This document shows, in pieces, positions 1-9,608 of a stretch of DNA of 64,000 nt. The translations under genes and the position numbers were made by a program. Under the pieces are notes generated by a model. The model searched no databases. It had not been told where the DNA came from and was given only the letters and a program-made list of their open reading frames with translations. Position 1 is the stretch's first letter; the number at the start of each line of letters is the position of its first letter. Source of the DNA: Palsa-506 sp963755815 (GTDB lineage Bacteria; Actinomycetota; Actinomycetes; Streptosporangiales; Streptosporangiaceae); contig CAVWLF010000005.1 in assembly GCA_963755815.1 (NCBI GenBank), positions 744,001-808,000 on the forward strand. Reading direction: 5' to 3'.

Positions 1-957
1 GGAGCCTACTTCCTAACCGTCCAGATCGACGGGCAGACGGTGCCGGCCGTCCTCTCGCCGGTCCGCCCGGCCGTGGCGTCCCGCCCGCTGACCGGCGGCG
101 GGCTCGACCGGCCCGGCGAGATCGTGCTCGGCCCGGCCACCCTCGCCCAGCTGCACAAGCGCGTCGGTGACACGGTCACGGTGTCCCTCAGCGGCGTCAT
201 CCCCGGTGCGGCGCGGCTGAAGATCGCGGGTACGGCCGCGCTGCCGACCATCGGCGACACCCTCGGCATTCACCCCTCCATGAGCACCGGGGCCATCCTG
301 CCCACCCAGGTGATCCCGGCGTCCGTCTTCCGGCGGGAGTACGGGCCGGAGAACGGGCCCAACGCCATCTTCATCCGGCTGCGTCCCGGCGTCAGCCAGG
401 CCGCGGGTCTGCGGTCACTGGAGCAGATCGCCGCGAAGTACAACCAGCTCGCGCACTCGCCGCGGCTGCTGGCGCACGAAGGCCCGCAAGCCCTGCAGAT
501 CCAGGCCAGCGTGCTGCCGCCGCAGCGGCCGGCCGAGATCGTGAACTACAAGTCGATGGGCACGATGCCGGCGGTCCTGTCCGCCGGGCTGGCGGCCGGC
601 GCGGTGGCCGGCCTGGGGCTGACCCTCGTGGCGTCGGTGCGCCGCCGCCGCCGTGACTTCGCGCTGCTCAAGACGCTCGGGTTTACCCGGCGGCAGCTGG
701 CGGGCGCGGTGGCCTGGCAGTCCACCGTGATCGCCCTGGTCGGCCTGATCATCGGCGTGCCGCTGGGCATCGCCGGGGGCCGGTGGCTGTGGCTGCTGTT
801 CGCGCGCGAGCTGTCGGCCGTCCCCGACGTTACGATCCCGGCCGGTTCGATCGCCCTGGCCGGGCTTACCGCCCTGATCCTGGCCAATGTCGTCGCAGCG
901 CTCCCTGGACGCCGGGCTGCCCGGACGCCTGCAGCTGCCATCCTGCGAGCGGAGTGA
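1..957 (+). CDS. MacB/FtsX-type ABC transporter permease, C-terminal part (5' end outside window)
   Basis: The frame is already open at base 1, so only the last 318 residues are visible. It holds an extracellular MacB-like domain (about residues 1-180) and then the FtsX core with three membrane helices. A cytoplasmic loop rich in Arg followed by LLKTLGFTRRQLAGAVAW is the typical FtsX coupling region. The C-terminus (ARTPAAAILRAE) closely matches the end of the second permease at 4520-7031, so the two are paralogues. Family members work with an ABC ATPase in lipid or peptide export or in cell-wall enzyme control; the substrate is unknown. The stop overlaps the next start (TGATG), which implies translational coupling to the sensor kinase. 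Confidence 0.85.
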   Translation, partial: GAYFLTVQIDGQTVPAVLSPVRPAVASRPLTGGGLDRPGEIVLGPATLAQLHKRVGDTVTVSLSGVIPGAARLKIAGTAALPTIGDTLGIHPSMSTGAILPTQVIPASVFRREYGPENGPNAIFIRLRPGVSQAAGLRSLEQIAAKYNQLAHSPRLLAHEGPQALQIQASVLPPQRPAEIVNYKSMGTMPAVLSAGLAAGAVAGLGLTLVASVRRRRRDFALLKTLGFTRRQLAGAVAWQSTVIALVGLIIGVPLGIAGGRWLWLLFARELSAVPDVTIPAGSIALAGLTALILANVVAALPGRRAARTPAAAILRAE

Positions 958-3083
958 TGATGAACAGTACCCTGCATGATCCGGCCGTCGTGATCCCGCC
1001 GCGCGGCGGAACAGCGGTGCGCCGCACGGTCACCGGCCTGGTCGTGCCGGCCGCCACCATCATCGTCGTGCTGGCCGGGCTGCACGCCGCCGTCCCCGGC
1101 GGGATATCCGACCTGCAGGCGGTGGGATTCGGCCTGGTCGTCGTCGCGGCACTATCGGGTGCGGTGACCGCATATGCGCCGGAACGGTCACCGCAGTGGC
1201 AGGTCGCGTTCGCCTCGCTGGCCGCCGCGGTGGCACTCAGTGCCGCGCGGATCGCCGACGAGGGATCCGGCGGCCAGCATCAGGCCGCACGCGGCGTTGC
1301 CACCATTGCCGTGCTGCTGACGATCGCGATCTCCTTCCATCTCATGCTGGCCCTGCCCGATGGCCGGCTCGGCAGCCAGGCCCGGCGAGTGAGCGCCGGG
1401 ATTGGTTATGCCGCCGCGCTCGGTACCGGGCTGACGCTGGCGATCGCGCGCCATCCGTTCCCGCCCGTAGCGGTGGCGCTGACCTGGTCGCTGGCCGTGG
1501 CCTGCGCGCTTCCGGCCGTGCGGTTCCGGTATCTGGCCTCGGCCGGCCGCGACCGGCAGCGGATGCAGTGGATCGCCGTCGGCAGTGCCCTCGCGGCCCA
1601 GACCGCGCTGATCGTCGTGGTCCTGCACGTGCTCGTCGGCTGGCCGGCGCCGGTCGCCGCCGTGGCGGCCGGCTGTGCCGTGTTCCTCCCGCTGGGGATG
1701 ATGGCCGCCGACGTGCGCGGCGTCGGAGCCTACGGCGGCCGCGTCCTGGTCCAGGTGATATCGGTGGCGGGATTCACCGTGGTGGTCGCGGCCATCTATC
1801 TCATCATCGTGTTCGGCATCGGCACCGCGCCGACCGACGCGGCCGACCGTGAGCTGCTCGGGCTGTCGATGCTGGCCGCTGCCGTGGCCGCGATCGGCTA
1901 CCTCCCGGCCAGGGACCGGCTGGTCGCCTCGGCCAAGCGCTTCGTCTACGGGGCGCGCGAGGCGCCGGACGAGGCACTCCGCACCTTCGGCAGCCGCCTG
2001 ACCCGCGCCATCCCGATGGACGAGCTGCTGCTGCAGCTGGCCGAGTCATTGCGCAAGACCATGGCGCTGACCAGTGCCGAGGTCTACACCGGCGCCGGGG
2101 ACGTGCTGGAGCGCACCGTGTCGGTGCCGGACGCCCCGCCCCGTTCCATCCTCATCGCGGCCCGCGAGCGGCCGGTCGTGACCAGGGCCGGGGTGTCCGG
2201 CAGCGCCTGGGCGTCCGTCTGGCTGCCGACCCTGCTCGACGGCCGCGAGCACGCGGCGGTGCGGGTGGCGCCGGTCAGTCATGCGGGCGAGCTACTCGGG
2301 CTGATCGTCGTCGAGCGGCCGGCCGCCGCCGATGCCTTCACCGATGAAGACGACCGCGTGCTCACTGAACTGGCCCGCCAGGTCGGGCTCGCCGTCCGTA
2401 ACGCCCGGCTCGACACCGCGCTGCAGACCAGCCTGGACGAACTCCGCCGGCAGGCGGATGAGCTGCGGCTCTCCCGGGCCCGCATCGTCGCCAGCGGCGA
2501 CGCCGTGCGCCGCCGGATCGAGCGCAACCTGCATGACGGAGCGCAGCAGCACCTGGTGGCGATGGCGGTGAACCTGCGCCTGGCCCGCGACATCCTGGCC
2601 GAGGATCCCCCGGCCGCGGGCGAGATGCTCGATGAGCTGGCCGATGAGGTCAAGGTCACGATCCAGGACCTGCGCGACCTGGCTCACGGCATCTATCCCC
2701 CGCTGCTCGCGGACAGCGGGCTGGCCGAGGCGATGCGGGCGGCCGGCAACCGCAGCCCGCTGGCGGTCACCGTGTCGGCCGGGGAGATACGCCGGTACAC
2801 CCCCGATATCGAGGCGGCGGTCTACTTCTGCTGCCTGGAGGCCCTGCAGAACGCCGCCAAGCACGCGCCGGACGCGAGGGTGGAGGTGCGGATCTGGGAG
2901 GAGTCCGGCGGCCTGCTGTTCTCCGTCACCGACGACGGCCCGGGATACGACGCCAAGGTTGCTCGCCGCGGCCACGGCTTCATCAACATGGCCGACCGGC
3001 TCGGCGCCATCGGCGGCACGGTGCGCTGGGAGTCGGAACCAGGACACGGTTCCCAGGTCCTGGGCTCGATACCGCTGCTCTAA
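957..3083 (+). CDS. Membrane sensor histidine kinase (NarL/DesK class, GAF + HisKA_3 + HATPase)
   Basis: A 708-aa protein. The N-terminal 300 residues form about eight hydrophobic segments, followed by a GAF-like region and a coiled linker. The dimerisation/phosphoacceptor box NLHDGAQQHLV has its His at about residue 526. The ATPase shows an N box (EALQNAAKHA) and a G box (DDGPGYD, GHGFINMADRLGA). This is the HisKA_3 class, which normally pairs with LuxR-type regulators such as the one at 3607-4281. The start is placed at the ATG overlapping the permease stop; a second ATG follows directly. The open frame extends further upstream, but that part is the antisense-like shadow of the permease. 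Coupling to a permease suggests sensing of an envelope signal or antimicrobial, which is inference. Confidence 0.9.
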   Translation: MMNSTLHDPAVVIPPRGGTAVRRTVTGLVVPAATIIVVLAGLHAAVPGGISDLQAVGFGLVVVAALSGAVTAYAPERSPQWQVAFASLAAAVALSAARIADEGSGGQHQAARGVATIAVLLTIAISFHLMLALPDGRLGSQARRVSAGIGYAAALGTGLTLAIARHPFPPVAVALTWSLAVACALPAVRFRYLASAGRDRQRMQWIAVGSALAAQTALIVVVLHVLVGWPAPVAAVAAGCAVFLPLGMMAADVRGVGAYGGRVLVQVISVAGFTVVVAAIYLIIVFGIGTAPTDAADRELLGLSMLAAAVAAIGYLPARDRLVASAKRFVYGAREAPDEALRTFGSRLTRAIPMDELLLQLAESLRKTMALTSAEVYTGAGDVLERTVSVPDAPPRSILIAARERPVVTRAGVSGSAWASVWLPTLLDGREHAAVRVAPVSHAGELLGLIVVERPAAADAFTDEDDRVLTELARQVGLAVRNARLDTALQTSLDELRRQADELRLSRARIVASGDAVRRRIERNLHDGAQQHLVAMAVNLRLARDILAEDPPAAGEMLDELADEVKVTIQDLRDLAHGIYPPLLADSGLAEAMRAAGNRSPLAVTVSAGEIRRYTPDIEAAVYFCCLEALQNAAKHAPDARVEVRIWEESGGLLFSVTDDGPGYDAKVARRGHGFINMADRLGAIGGTVRWESEPGHGSQVLGSIPLL

Positions 3084-3125
3084 GGCCGGTCCGGATCCGG
3101 TCAGGTCCGGCCGGTGAAATCCCGG

Positions 3126-3518
3126 TCAGCGGGAGATGAACTCGCCCGAGCCCCGCTCGTCCCACAGATGGCGGATCGTGTCGGCGGCGAGCCTTTCCTT
3201 GTTCACGTAGGCGGTCGCCCCGCTGGCCGCGGCGGCCGGGGGGAGGTCGGCGGCGTCGTAGGTGGAGCAGAGGATCACGACCACGTCGGGATGGGCGGAC
3301 ACGATCTGCCGGGTCGCGTCGATCCCGCTCATCTCCGGCATGTTGATGTCCATCAGGACCAGCGCCGGGTGCAGCCGGTCGACCAGCTCGATCGCCTCGG
3401 GCCCGCTGGACGCCTCACCCGCGAACTCGAAGCCCTCCAGCCGGCGCAGCACAGCCCGGGCCGCCGAACGGAATGGTGCCTGATCGTCGACGACGAGCAC
3501 CGAACGCGGGTTGGTCAC
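3126..3518 (-). CDS. Stand-alone receiver-domain response regulator
   Basis: A 130-aa single REC domain with no output domain. The acidic pair is DD at residues 11-12, the phosphoacceptor is Asp57 (VLMDINMPE) and the conserved Lys is at 107 (VNKE). It is encoded convergently to the sensor kinase, only 42 bases from its stop. A receiver without an output domain could act as a phosphate sink or a protein-interaction switch between the kinase and the neighbouring NarL-type regulator. The pairing is inferred from position. Confidence 0.85.
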   Translation of the reverse strand: MTNPRSVLVVDDQAPFRSAARAVLRRLEGFEFAGEASSGPEAIELVDRLHPALVLMDINMPEMSGIDATRQIVSAHPDVVVILCSTYDAADLPPAAAASGATAYVNKERLAADTIRHLWDERGSGEFISR

Positions 3519-3606
3519 GGATCTAGCATCGCACGGGCACTGGTCGCGGCCCAGGGTGCTGCCATCCGCGGCGGGGTGTGGTCACCCTCCCCGCGCCGCC
3601 GTTAAC

Positions 3607-4281
3607 TCAGCCGGGCTCCTGCTGGCTGAGGAATACGAGCACCGCCTTGACCCGGCGGTTCACGTCCTTCTCCTCCGACAGGCCCAGCTTCGCGAAGATC
3701 GAGTTAGTGTGCTTCTCGACGGCTCGCTGGGTGACGAACAGGGTGGCCGCGATCGCGGAGTTGCTCTTGCCCTGGGCCATCTCGCCAAGGATCTCCGATT
3801 CCCGCGCCGTCAGCGACTTCAGGCCCGACATGCGCTCCTGCGAGCGCGCCCGCACCAGTTCGTCGACCACCATCGGGTCGATCACGGACCCTCCGGCCGC
3901 GACGCTGCGGATGGCCCGCGCCAGCTCATCAACGCTGGCCACCCGTTCCTTGAGCAGGTAGGCCCGGCCGGCTGAGCCGTGCTCAAGCAGCGCCACTGCA
4001 TAACCGGGAGCGGTGTACTGGCTCAGCACCACCACGCCCACTCCGGGATGATGCTGGCGGATCCAGGCGGCGGCCTGGATGCCCTCGTCGGTTCCGGTGG
4101 GCGGCATCCGGATGTCGGTCACCACTACGTCAGGGACCTGCTCGGCGACGACGGCCAGCAGCTGCGGCAGGTCGGACGCGACCCCGACCAGCTCGAAATC
4201 CTCGCTCGCGGAAACCAGGCGGGAGATGCCCTCCCGGAGGAGCACATTGTCCTCAGCCAGCGCGACCCTGATTGTTGCCAT
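3607..4281 (-). CDS. NarL/FixJ-family response regulator
   Basis: A 224-aa regulator. The receiver domain spans about residues 1-125 with acidic pocket ED at 10-11 and phosphoacceptor Asp56 (VVTDIRMPP). A LuxR-type helix-turn-helix follows at about 158-218 (LTARESEILGEMAQGKSN, then RAVEKHTNSIFAKLGL). It lies upstream of the receiver-only gene on the same strand and is divergent from the second permease at 4520. It is the likely output of the HisKA_3 kinase at 957-3083 and may control the flanking permeases, by analogy with other actinobacterial permease/two-component sets. Confidence 0.9.
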   Translation of the reverse strand: MATIRVALAEDNVLLREGISRLVSASEDFELVGVASDLPQLLAVVAEQVPDVVVTDIRMPPTGTDEGIQAAAWIRQHHPGVGVVVLSQYTAPGYAVALLEHGSAGRAYLLKERVASVDELARAIRSVAAGGSVIDPMVVDELVRARSQERMSGLKSLTARESEILGEMAQGKSNSAIAATLFVTQRAVEKHTNSIFAKLGLSEEKDVNRRVKAVLVFLSQQEPG

Positions 4282-4519
4282 CGAGCCGTGATCGTAGCGC
4301 GCCGGCTCACGGCACGACAGGCCAAGCCCCGCAACACGACCGCGCCGGCCGGCCGCACGGCCGCGGCTGGCCCGGCAGTCGCCGGGAAACCAGGACGGAA
4401 TGTGGTGCTGGCCGCCCGCCGACTGTAGTGCGGCCCTCCCTGCCGTCCCGGCGCACAGGCGGCAGAATGACCATCATGCGTTACGGCCCGGCCTCCCGGC
4501 CGCGGAACTGAATCCCGCG

Positions 4520-7031
4520 ATGAGCACCGCGCTCTACTGGTGGCGGGCGACCCGCGGGAGTTCCTGGCGGGCGGCCCTCGCCATCGCGCTCATCGGCGGG
4601 CTGCTCGGCGCCGTGGCGCTGGGCACGCTGGCCGGTGCCCGCCGCACCGCGTCCGCCTACGGACGCTACCTGGCGGCCATTAACGCGAGCGACGCGCTGG
4701 TCAACATTCCCGGCGAAGTGCCGGGCATTCCGGTGACGCGCCCGATGACGCTGATCTCGCGGCTGCCCGGAGTCGCGGCGAGCGCAGCCTACGTAGGACT
4801 GGACGCGTTCCCGGTGATCCATGGCCGGGTCGTCTACTCCTTCCAGACCGGTGGCCTGACCGGCAGCCTCACTGGCCCGTCCTTTACCAGCGATGGCTTC
4901 CGCCAGGACCGTTTGTCGGTACTGACGGGCAGGCTCCCTGCCGCCGGCTCCACCGGGCAGCTCGCGCTCACTCCGGGCCTGGCCCGGAGTTTTGGCGTCG
5001 GGGTCGGCGGGAAGGTGACCTATCTCCTCAGCAACTCCGATAGCCAGGCCAGGCCGCGCCCGCCATCGGTCCGGCGGACTTACCGGGTCACCGCGATCGT
5101 GGCCCTCCCGCCCGTCCTGGTCGATCAGTCAGATCTGAGTAATACCGCGGTACTTCCTCCGGCCGCTACCCGGCAGGCGCTGGCGTACTACCAGTTCGCC
5201 TGGGTCGGAGTACGCCTGGACGGCGGAACCGCCGGGATACCGGCGCTGCAGCACAGCCTGGCCGGACTGGCCAGCGCGCTGGAACGGCAGTTTAACCAGG
5301 CGACGCACCAGAACATCACCGGCCTGGCCTTCAACATCCGGCCCCTGGACATCATCCATGGCCAGGTGCAGCAGGCGATCAGGCCGCAGGCGATCGCACT
5401 GGCCGTCTTCGGCGTCATCGCCGGCCTGGCCATGCTCGTACTCGTGGGCCAGGGCGTGGCGCAGCTGCTCAGCGGGTCCGCGGCGGGCATCTCCGCCATG
5501 CGCGCCCTCGGCGCCACCCGCGCCCAGGCGGCGCTGAGCGCCAGCCTGCCGGGCGCCATCGCGATCGTCGGCGCCGTGATCATCGCCGTGGCCGGGGCGA
5601 TCGCGCTCTCGCCGCTGGCCCCGGTCGGCCCGGTGCGCCAGTTCGACCCGGCCCGCGGGATACAGGCGGATCCCCTCGTGCTCGGCGGGGGATCTGTGCT
5701 GCTGGCCGCGGTCCTGCTCGGGCTGCTGGCCGTGATGGCGGCCCGGGCGGTCCGCCGGCCGGCCGGGCGCGGACGGCGGCCGTCCGTCGGCGGTCGCGCG
5801 AGCGGCCGCGTCGGCCGCCTTGCCGGCCTCGGCGGTCGTCGGGACCCGCAACGCGCTGGAGCCCGGGACCGGCCCCCGCACGATCCCGGTTCGGGCCACG
5901 CTGCTCGGGTCAGTCGCCGCCGTGACCGCGGTCGTGGCCGCCGTCGTATTCGGGACCAGCCTGACCGGCCTGATCAGTCACCCGTCCCGGTACGGCTGGA
6001 ACTGGGCGGTCCTGATCCAGGCCGAGGGCGGTTACGGGAACTGGCTGCCGGCCACGATGAGCAAGCTGGTCGACGGCCAGCCGGCCGCCGCGGGCTGGTC
6101 CACTTTCGGGTTCAGCCAGCTTCCGATCGACGGCACCGTGGTCCCCGTGCTTGGCCTGCAGCGTCAGCGCGGTTCCGTCGAGCCGCCCACCACCAGCGGC
6201 CACCCGATCACGGGCAACGGCCAGATTGAGCTGGGCGCGGTGACCATGCGCAAGCTCGGCAAGCACATCGGGGACACGGTCCTGGCCGGGATCAGCCAGC
6301 ATCAGCGCCCGCTCACGATCGTGGGTACCGTGACTCTGCCCTCGTTCGGCCAGGCCCTGGCCAACCACGTGTCGCTGGGCAGCGGCGCGATGCTGTCCGA
6401 GCACGACATGCTGGCCGCGGACGGCCTGAGCACGGCCCCGCCCAGATCAATCACTCAGCTCTCGCACGATGACCCGTCCGCCGCGGCCATCGACCTGGTC
6501 CCCGGCGCCAGCGCGGCCCAGCGGGCGCGGCTCGTCCGCGCGATCATCTCAGCCAACCCGGACGGGACCCCGGGCGGAACCTATCAGCTGACTCAGTACC
6601 GCGCGGCGGCCATCGCTTACGACGCGCACCTGGGCGGTCAGCCACTGGCCCTGGCCCTGGGCCTGACCGCGGCCGCCGTGCTGTCGCTGGCGCTGACGGT
6701 GCTGGCCGCCGTCCGCGGGCGGCGCCGCGAGCTTGGCCTGCTCAAGGCGCTGGGCATGACTCGACGGCAGGTCAGGGCCATCGTTGCGTGGCAGGCGAGC
6801 ACGATCCTGATCATCGCCGCCGTCGTCGGCGTGCCGCTCGGGATTGCGGCCGGCCGCTGGGCGTGGGCCGCCTTCGCCAATTCCCTCGGCGTGGTCACGG
6901 TGACGGCGGTTCCCGTCGCTGCGCTCGTCCTCGGCGTGCTGGCGCTGCTGGCCGCGGGCAACCTGCTGGCCGGGTTTCCCGCGGCGGTGGCGGCCCGGAC
7001 GAGGCCAGCCGCCGCGCTGCGGGTGGAGTAG
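4520..7031 (+). pseudogene. MacB/FtsX-type ABC permease, broken by one frameshift
   Basis: One permease of about 836 residues is split between two frames. The first part (4520 to about 5783) starts MSTALYWWRATRGSSW and carries an N-terminal helix, an extracellular domain and a first FtsX block. The second part continues in the +1 frame from about 5780 (reading PSAVARAAASAALPASAV, then GTRNALEP) and ends at 7031 with LLKALGMTRRQV and a C-terminal FtsX block. After the break the first frame becomes Arg/Gly-rich non-protein sequence up to 6229. One surplus base near 5780-5785 explains the shift. Both halves otherwise look under normal selection, so a sequence error or very recent mutation is likely. 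It is a paralogue of the permease at 1-957. Confidence 0.8.
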
Positions 7032-7196
7032 CGCCACCCGGGGCGGGCGCACTGAGCCTCAGCAAGGAGAACTGCCCGGTCACCGGGGGTGGCCTTGACC
7101 GCTCCGCACTGTGTCCGGCACTAAACCTGCTCGGCTCCCGGGCTCGTCATTTGATTCCCCGCCGCCGTGGCGGCTGGCTCCTGCTCCAATAGGGGA

Positions 7197-7835
7197 ATGC
7201 GGCTTGAAGAGCAGATGCGATTCGTCACCGAGGCCGGCCGGCTCAAGGCCGTGCTGCGGCAAACCCGGCTCACCGAGCCCGCCCGGCGGGAGAACTCCGC
7301 CGAGCATTCCTGGCATCTCGCCGTGATGGCCCTGGTCCTGGCCGATCACGCGGCGCCGGGCACCGACCTGGGGCGGGTGATCGCCATGCTCCTCGTCCAT
7401 GACCTGGTCGAGATCGACGCGGGTGACCTGTTCCTGTACGCGGACCAGGCGCAGCACGCCCGGCAGGAGGAAGCCGAGCGGGCCGCCGCTGACCGGATTT
7501 TCGCGCTGCTGCCTGCCGACCAGGCCACCCGGATCCGGGCGCTCTGGGATGAGTTCGAGGAGCGGGAAACACGCGAGGCCAAGTTCGCCCGGGCGCTGGA
7601 CCGGCTGCAGCCGATGCTGGCCAACTTCCAGGCGGGCGGCGGGACCTGGGCCATCCACCAGATCACGACCGACCAGGTGCTGCCCAACCTGGCGCTGATC
7701 GAGGACGGATCGGCAACGCTGGGCGACTATGCCAGGGACCTGCTGGCCCGGGCGGCCGACGCCGGGATGCTGGCCCGCCCGCCGCGCGAGACCGGGCCGC
7801 CGCCGCCGTCCGGCGCGGGGCCGCAGCCGCCGTGA
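7197..7835 (+). CDS. HD-domain phosphohydrolase (YfbR/HDDC2-like 5'-deoxynucleotidase family)
   Basis: A 212-aa protein with the metal-binding set of this family: AEHSWH (His37 and His40), the HD pair at 68-69 in LLVHDLVEIDAGD, and a late Asp in ALDRLQPML. YfbR-type enzymes remove phosphate from deoxynucleoside monophosphates; the exact substrate here is not shown. The start at 7197 is preferred because AGGGGA sits just before the ATG and the upstream ten codons are not family-like. The C-terminal 25 residues are Pro-rich and probably disordered. Confidence 0.8.
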   Translation: MRLEEQMRFVTEAGRLKAVLRQTRLTEPARRENSAEHSWHLAVMALVLADHAAPGTDLGRVIAMLLVHDLVEIDAGDLFLYADQAQHARQEEAERAAADRIFALLPADQATRIRALWDEFEERETREAKFARALDRLQPMLANFQAGGGTWAIHQITTDQVLPNLALIEDGSATLGDYARDLLARAADAGMLARPPRETGPPPPSGAGPQPP

Positions 7836-7884
7836 CGGGCTGACCGGCAGGCGAGCGGCCCAGCGGGCGGCGGCGACCAGAAGC

Positions 7885-8652
7885 TCAGAAGAAGATCAGC
7901 TTCGCCGCGGCGATCACGCCGATCGTGGCCACGAGAATCCGCAGCGCGAGCGGCGGCAGCCGCCGGCCCACCCGGGCCCCGAGCAGGCCGCCCGCCGTCG
8001 AGCCGGACGCGATCAGCAGCACGACGATCCAGTTGACCTGCGCGAACAGGATGAACACCACCGCCGCCGTCCCGTTCACGACCGTGACGAGCACGTTCTT
8101 GGCCGCGTTGACGCGCTGCAGGTCGTCATCGAGGAAACTGCCGAGCAGCCCGATCACCAGGACGCCCTGGGCCGCGCCGAAGTAGCCGCCGTAAGCGCCG
8201 GACACCAGCACCCCGGCGGCCAGGACCGGGCTGCGCTCAGCCTGACGGCCAGGCTGCCGCCGGGCCCGCCGGGCGGCCATCCAGGCGTTCAGCCGGGGCT
8301 GGATGATCACCAGTACGCAGGAGATCAGGATCAGCACGGGGACGATCAGCGTGAATGCGCTGGCCGGCAGCGACAGCAGCAGGATCGCGCCGGCCAGCGA
8401 CCCGGCGGCCGCCAGGACACCGAGCCGGACCAGCCGCCCGCGCTGCCCGGCCAGCTCGCGCCGGTAACCGAACGCGCCGCTCACATTGCCGGAGACCAGC
8501 CCGACATTGTTCGACACGTTGGCGATGACCGCCGGAAAGCCGAACGCGAGCAGGGTCGGGAACGTGATCAGCGAGCCCGAGCCGACGACGGCGTTGATCC
8601 CGCCGGCCGCGACCGCCGCCGCGAAGATCGCCAGCGCCTCAGCACCGCCCAC
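7885..8652 (-). CDS. TSUP (TauE/SafE) family membrane permease
   Basis: A 255-aa protein with about eight membrane helices. The family signature is the N-terminal GGINAVVGSGSLITFPTLLAFG, here broken across residues 18-39, with the related second half GAYGGYFGAAQGVLVIGLLG. TSUP proteins export sulfite, sulfoacetate or other organosulfur anions; the substrate here cannot be told. It is a single gene, convergent with the HD protein, and downstream of the ABC ATPase gene on the same strand. Confidence 0.88.
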   Translation of the reverse strand: MGGAEALAIFAAAVAAGGINAVVGSGSLITFPTLLAFGFPAVIANVSNNVGLVSGNVSGAFGYRRELAGQRGRLVRLGVLAAAGSLAGAILLLSLPASAFTLIVPVLILISCVLVIIQPRLNAWMAARRARRQPGRQAERSPVLAAGVLVSGAYGGYFGAAQGVLVIGLLGSFLDDDLQRVNAAKNVLVTVVNGTAAVVFILFAQVNWIVVLLIASGSTAGGLLGARVGRRLPPLALRILVATIGVIAAAKLIFF

Positions 8653-8722
8653 GGGATCCCCGCATGGTCATGATCGTAGGGACCCGCCGGGCGAGCGGGC
8701 GGGAGCTGGTCCGGGCCACGGG

Positions 8723-9517
8723 TCAGGGCAGCTGGGCGGCGCGGGCGGTCCACCGGGTGCCGGTGTGCTCGACCAGCAACGGCAGCCCGAAGCACTTGGA
8801 CAGCAGCCGGGCGGTGAACACGTCCTGCACCCGGCCGGCCGCGAGCACGGTGCCCTTGCGCAGCAGCAGCGCGTGCGTGAAGCCGGGCGGCACCTCCTCC
8901 ACATGGTGGGTGACCATCACCAGCAGCGGCGCCTTCGGATCGCGGGAAAGCAGCGCGATCCGCCGCAGCAGGTCCTCGCGGCCGCCGAGATCCAGTCCGG
9001 CGGCAGGCTCGTCCAGCAGCAGCAGTTCCGGATCCGGCATCAGCGACCTGGCGATCTGGACCCGCTTGCGCTCTCCCTCGGACAGGGTCGCGAAGCGCCG
9101 CCTGATCAGGTGCGCGCAGCCGAGCGCGTCGAGCAGCTCGACCGCGCGGGTCACGTCACCGGAGTCATAATCCTCGGTGTAACGGCTGAGGATGCCGTAG
9201 GAAGCGGTCAGCACCAGGTCGATGACCTTCTCCGCGGGCGCCACCCGGTCGGCCAGGGCCGCGCTGGCCAGCCCGATCCTGGTCCGCAGGTCGAAGATGT
9301 CGGCCTCGGTCACGTTCTCGCCGAGGATCTCCGCCGTTCCCTCGGTCGGGGGCAGCAGGGCGGCCGCCACCTGGAGCAGCGTCGTCTTGCCTGCTCCGTT
9401 CGGGCCGATGACCACCCAGCTCTCATCGCTGTGCACGGTCCAGTTCACGTCGCGCAGCAGCATCGACTTCTCCCGCCGGACGCCGACCGCGCGCAGCCGC
9501 AGTACCTCGTCCGACAT
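8723..9517 (-). CDS. ABC transporter ATP-binding protein
   Basis: A 264-aa ATPase. Walker A is GPNGAGKTT at about residues 38-46, the signature is LSEGERKRVQIARSL (a variant of LSGGQ), Walker B is LLLLDEPAAGLD, and the switch His is in VTHHVEEVPPG. The start at 9517 has a strong GGAAGGGGG ribosome-binding site. An in-frame 66-codon upstream extension overlaps the serB promoter region and was not used. No permease is adjacent. The VEEVPPG switch region is usual in soluble YbbA/ModF-like ATPases, so partner and substrate are unknown. Confidence 0.88.
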   Translation of the reverse strand: MSDEVLRLRAVGVRREKSMLLRDVNWTVHSDESWVVIGPNGAGKTTLLQVAAALLPPTEGTAEILGENVTEADIFDLRTRIGLASAALADRVAPAEKVIDLVLTASYGILSRYTEDYDSGDVTRAVELLDALGCAHLIRRRFATLSEGERKRVQIARSLMPDPELLLLDEPAAGLDLGGREDLLRRIALLSRDPKAPLLVMVTHHVEEVPPGFTHALLLRKGTVLAAGRVQDVFTARLLSKCFGLPLLVEHTGTRWTARAAQLP

Positions 9518-9608
9518 GTGCCCCCTTCCCGGCCCGTGCAGCATCACCGTCTCGAACCTACGGCATCCGGCGCCGCGCGGCGCAAGGCTCCCGGTAGCGT
9601 TGACCGCG

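Noticed and set aside
783..956. In-frame N-terminal extension of the sensor kinase
   Set aside because: It lies wholly inside the permease gene in another frame, is Arg/Pro-rich, and the TGATG overlap gives a natural start at 957.
1188..1628. Long open frames opposite the kinase and many other genes (for example 10975-13713, 20750-21787, 42314-44731 on the opposite strand)
   Set aside because: They are typical GC-skewed shadows: Arg/Gly/His/Gln-rich, no domains, and fully covered by recognised genes.
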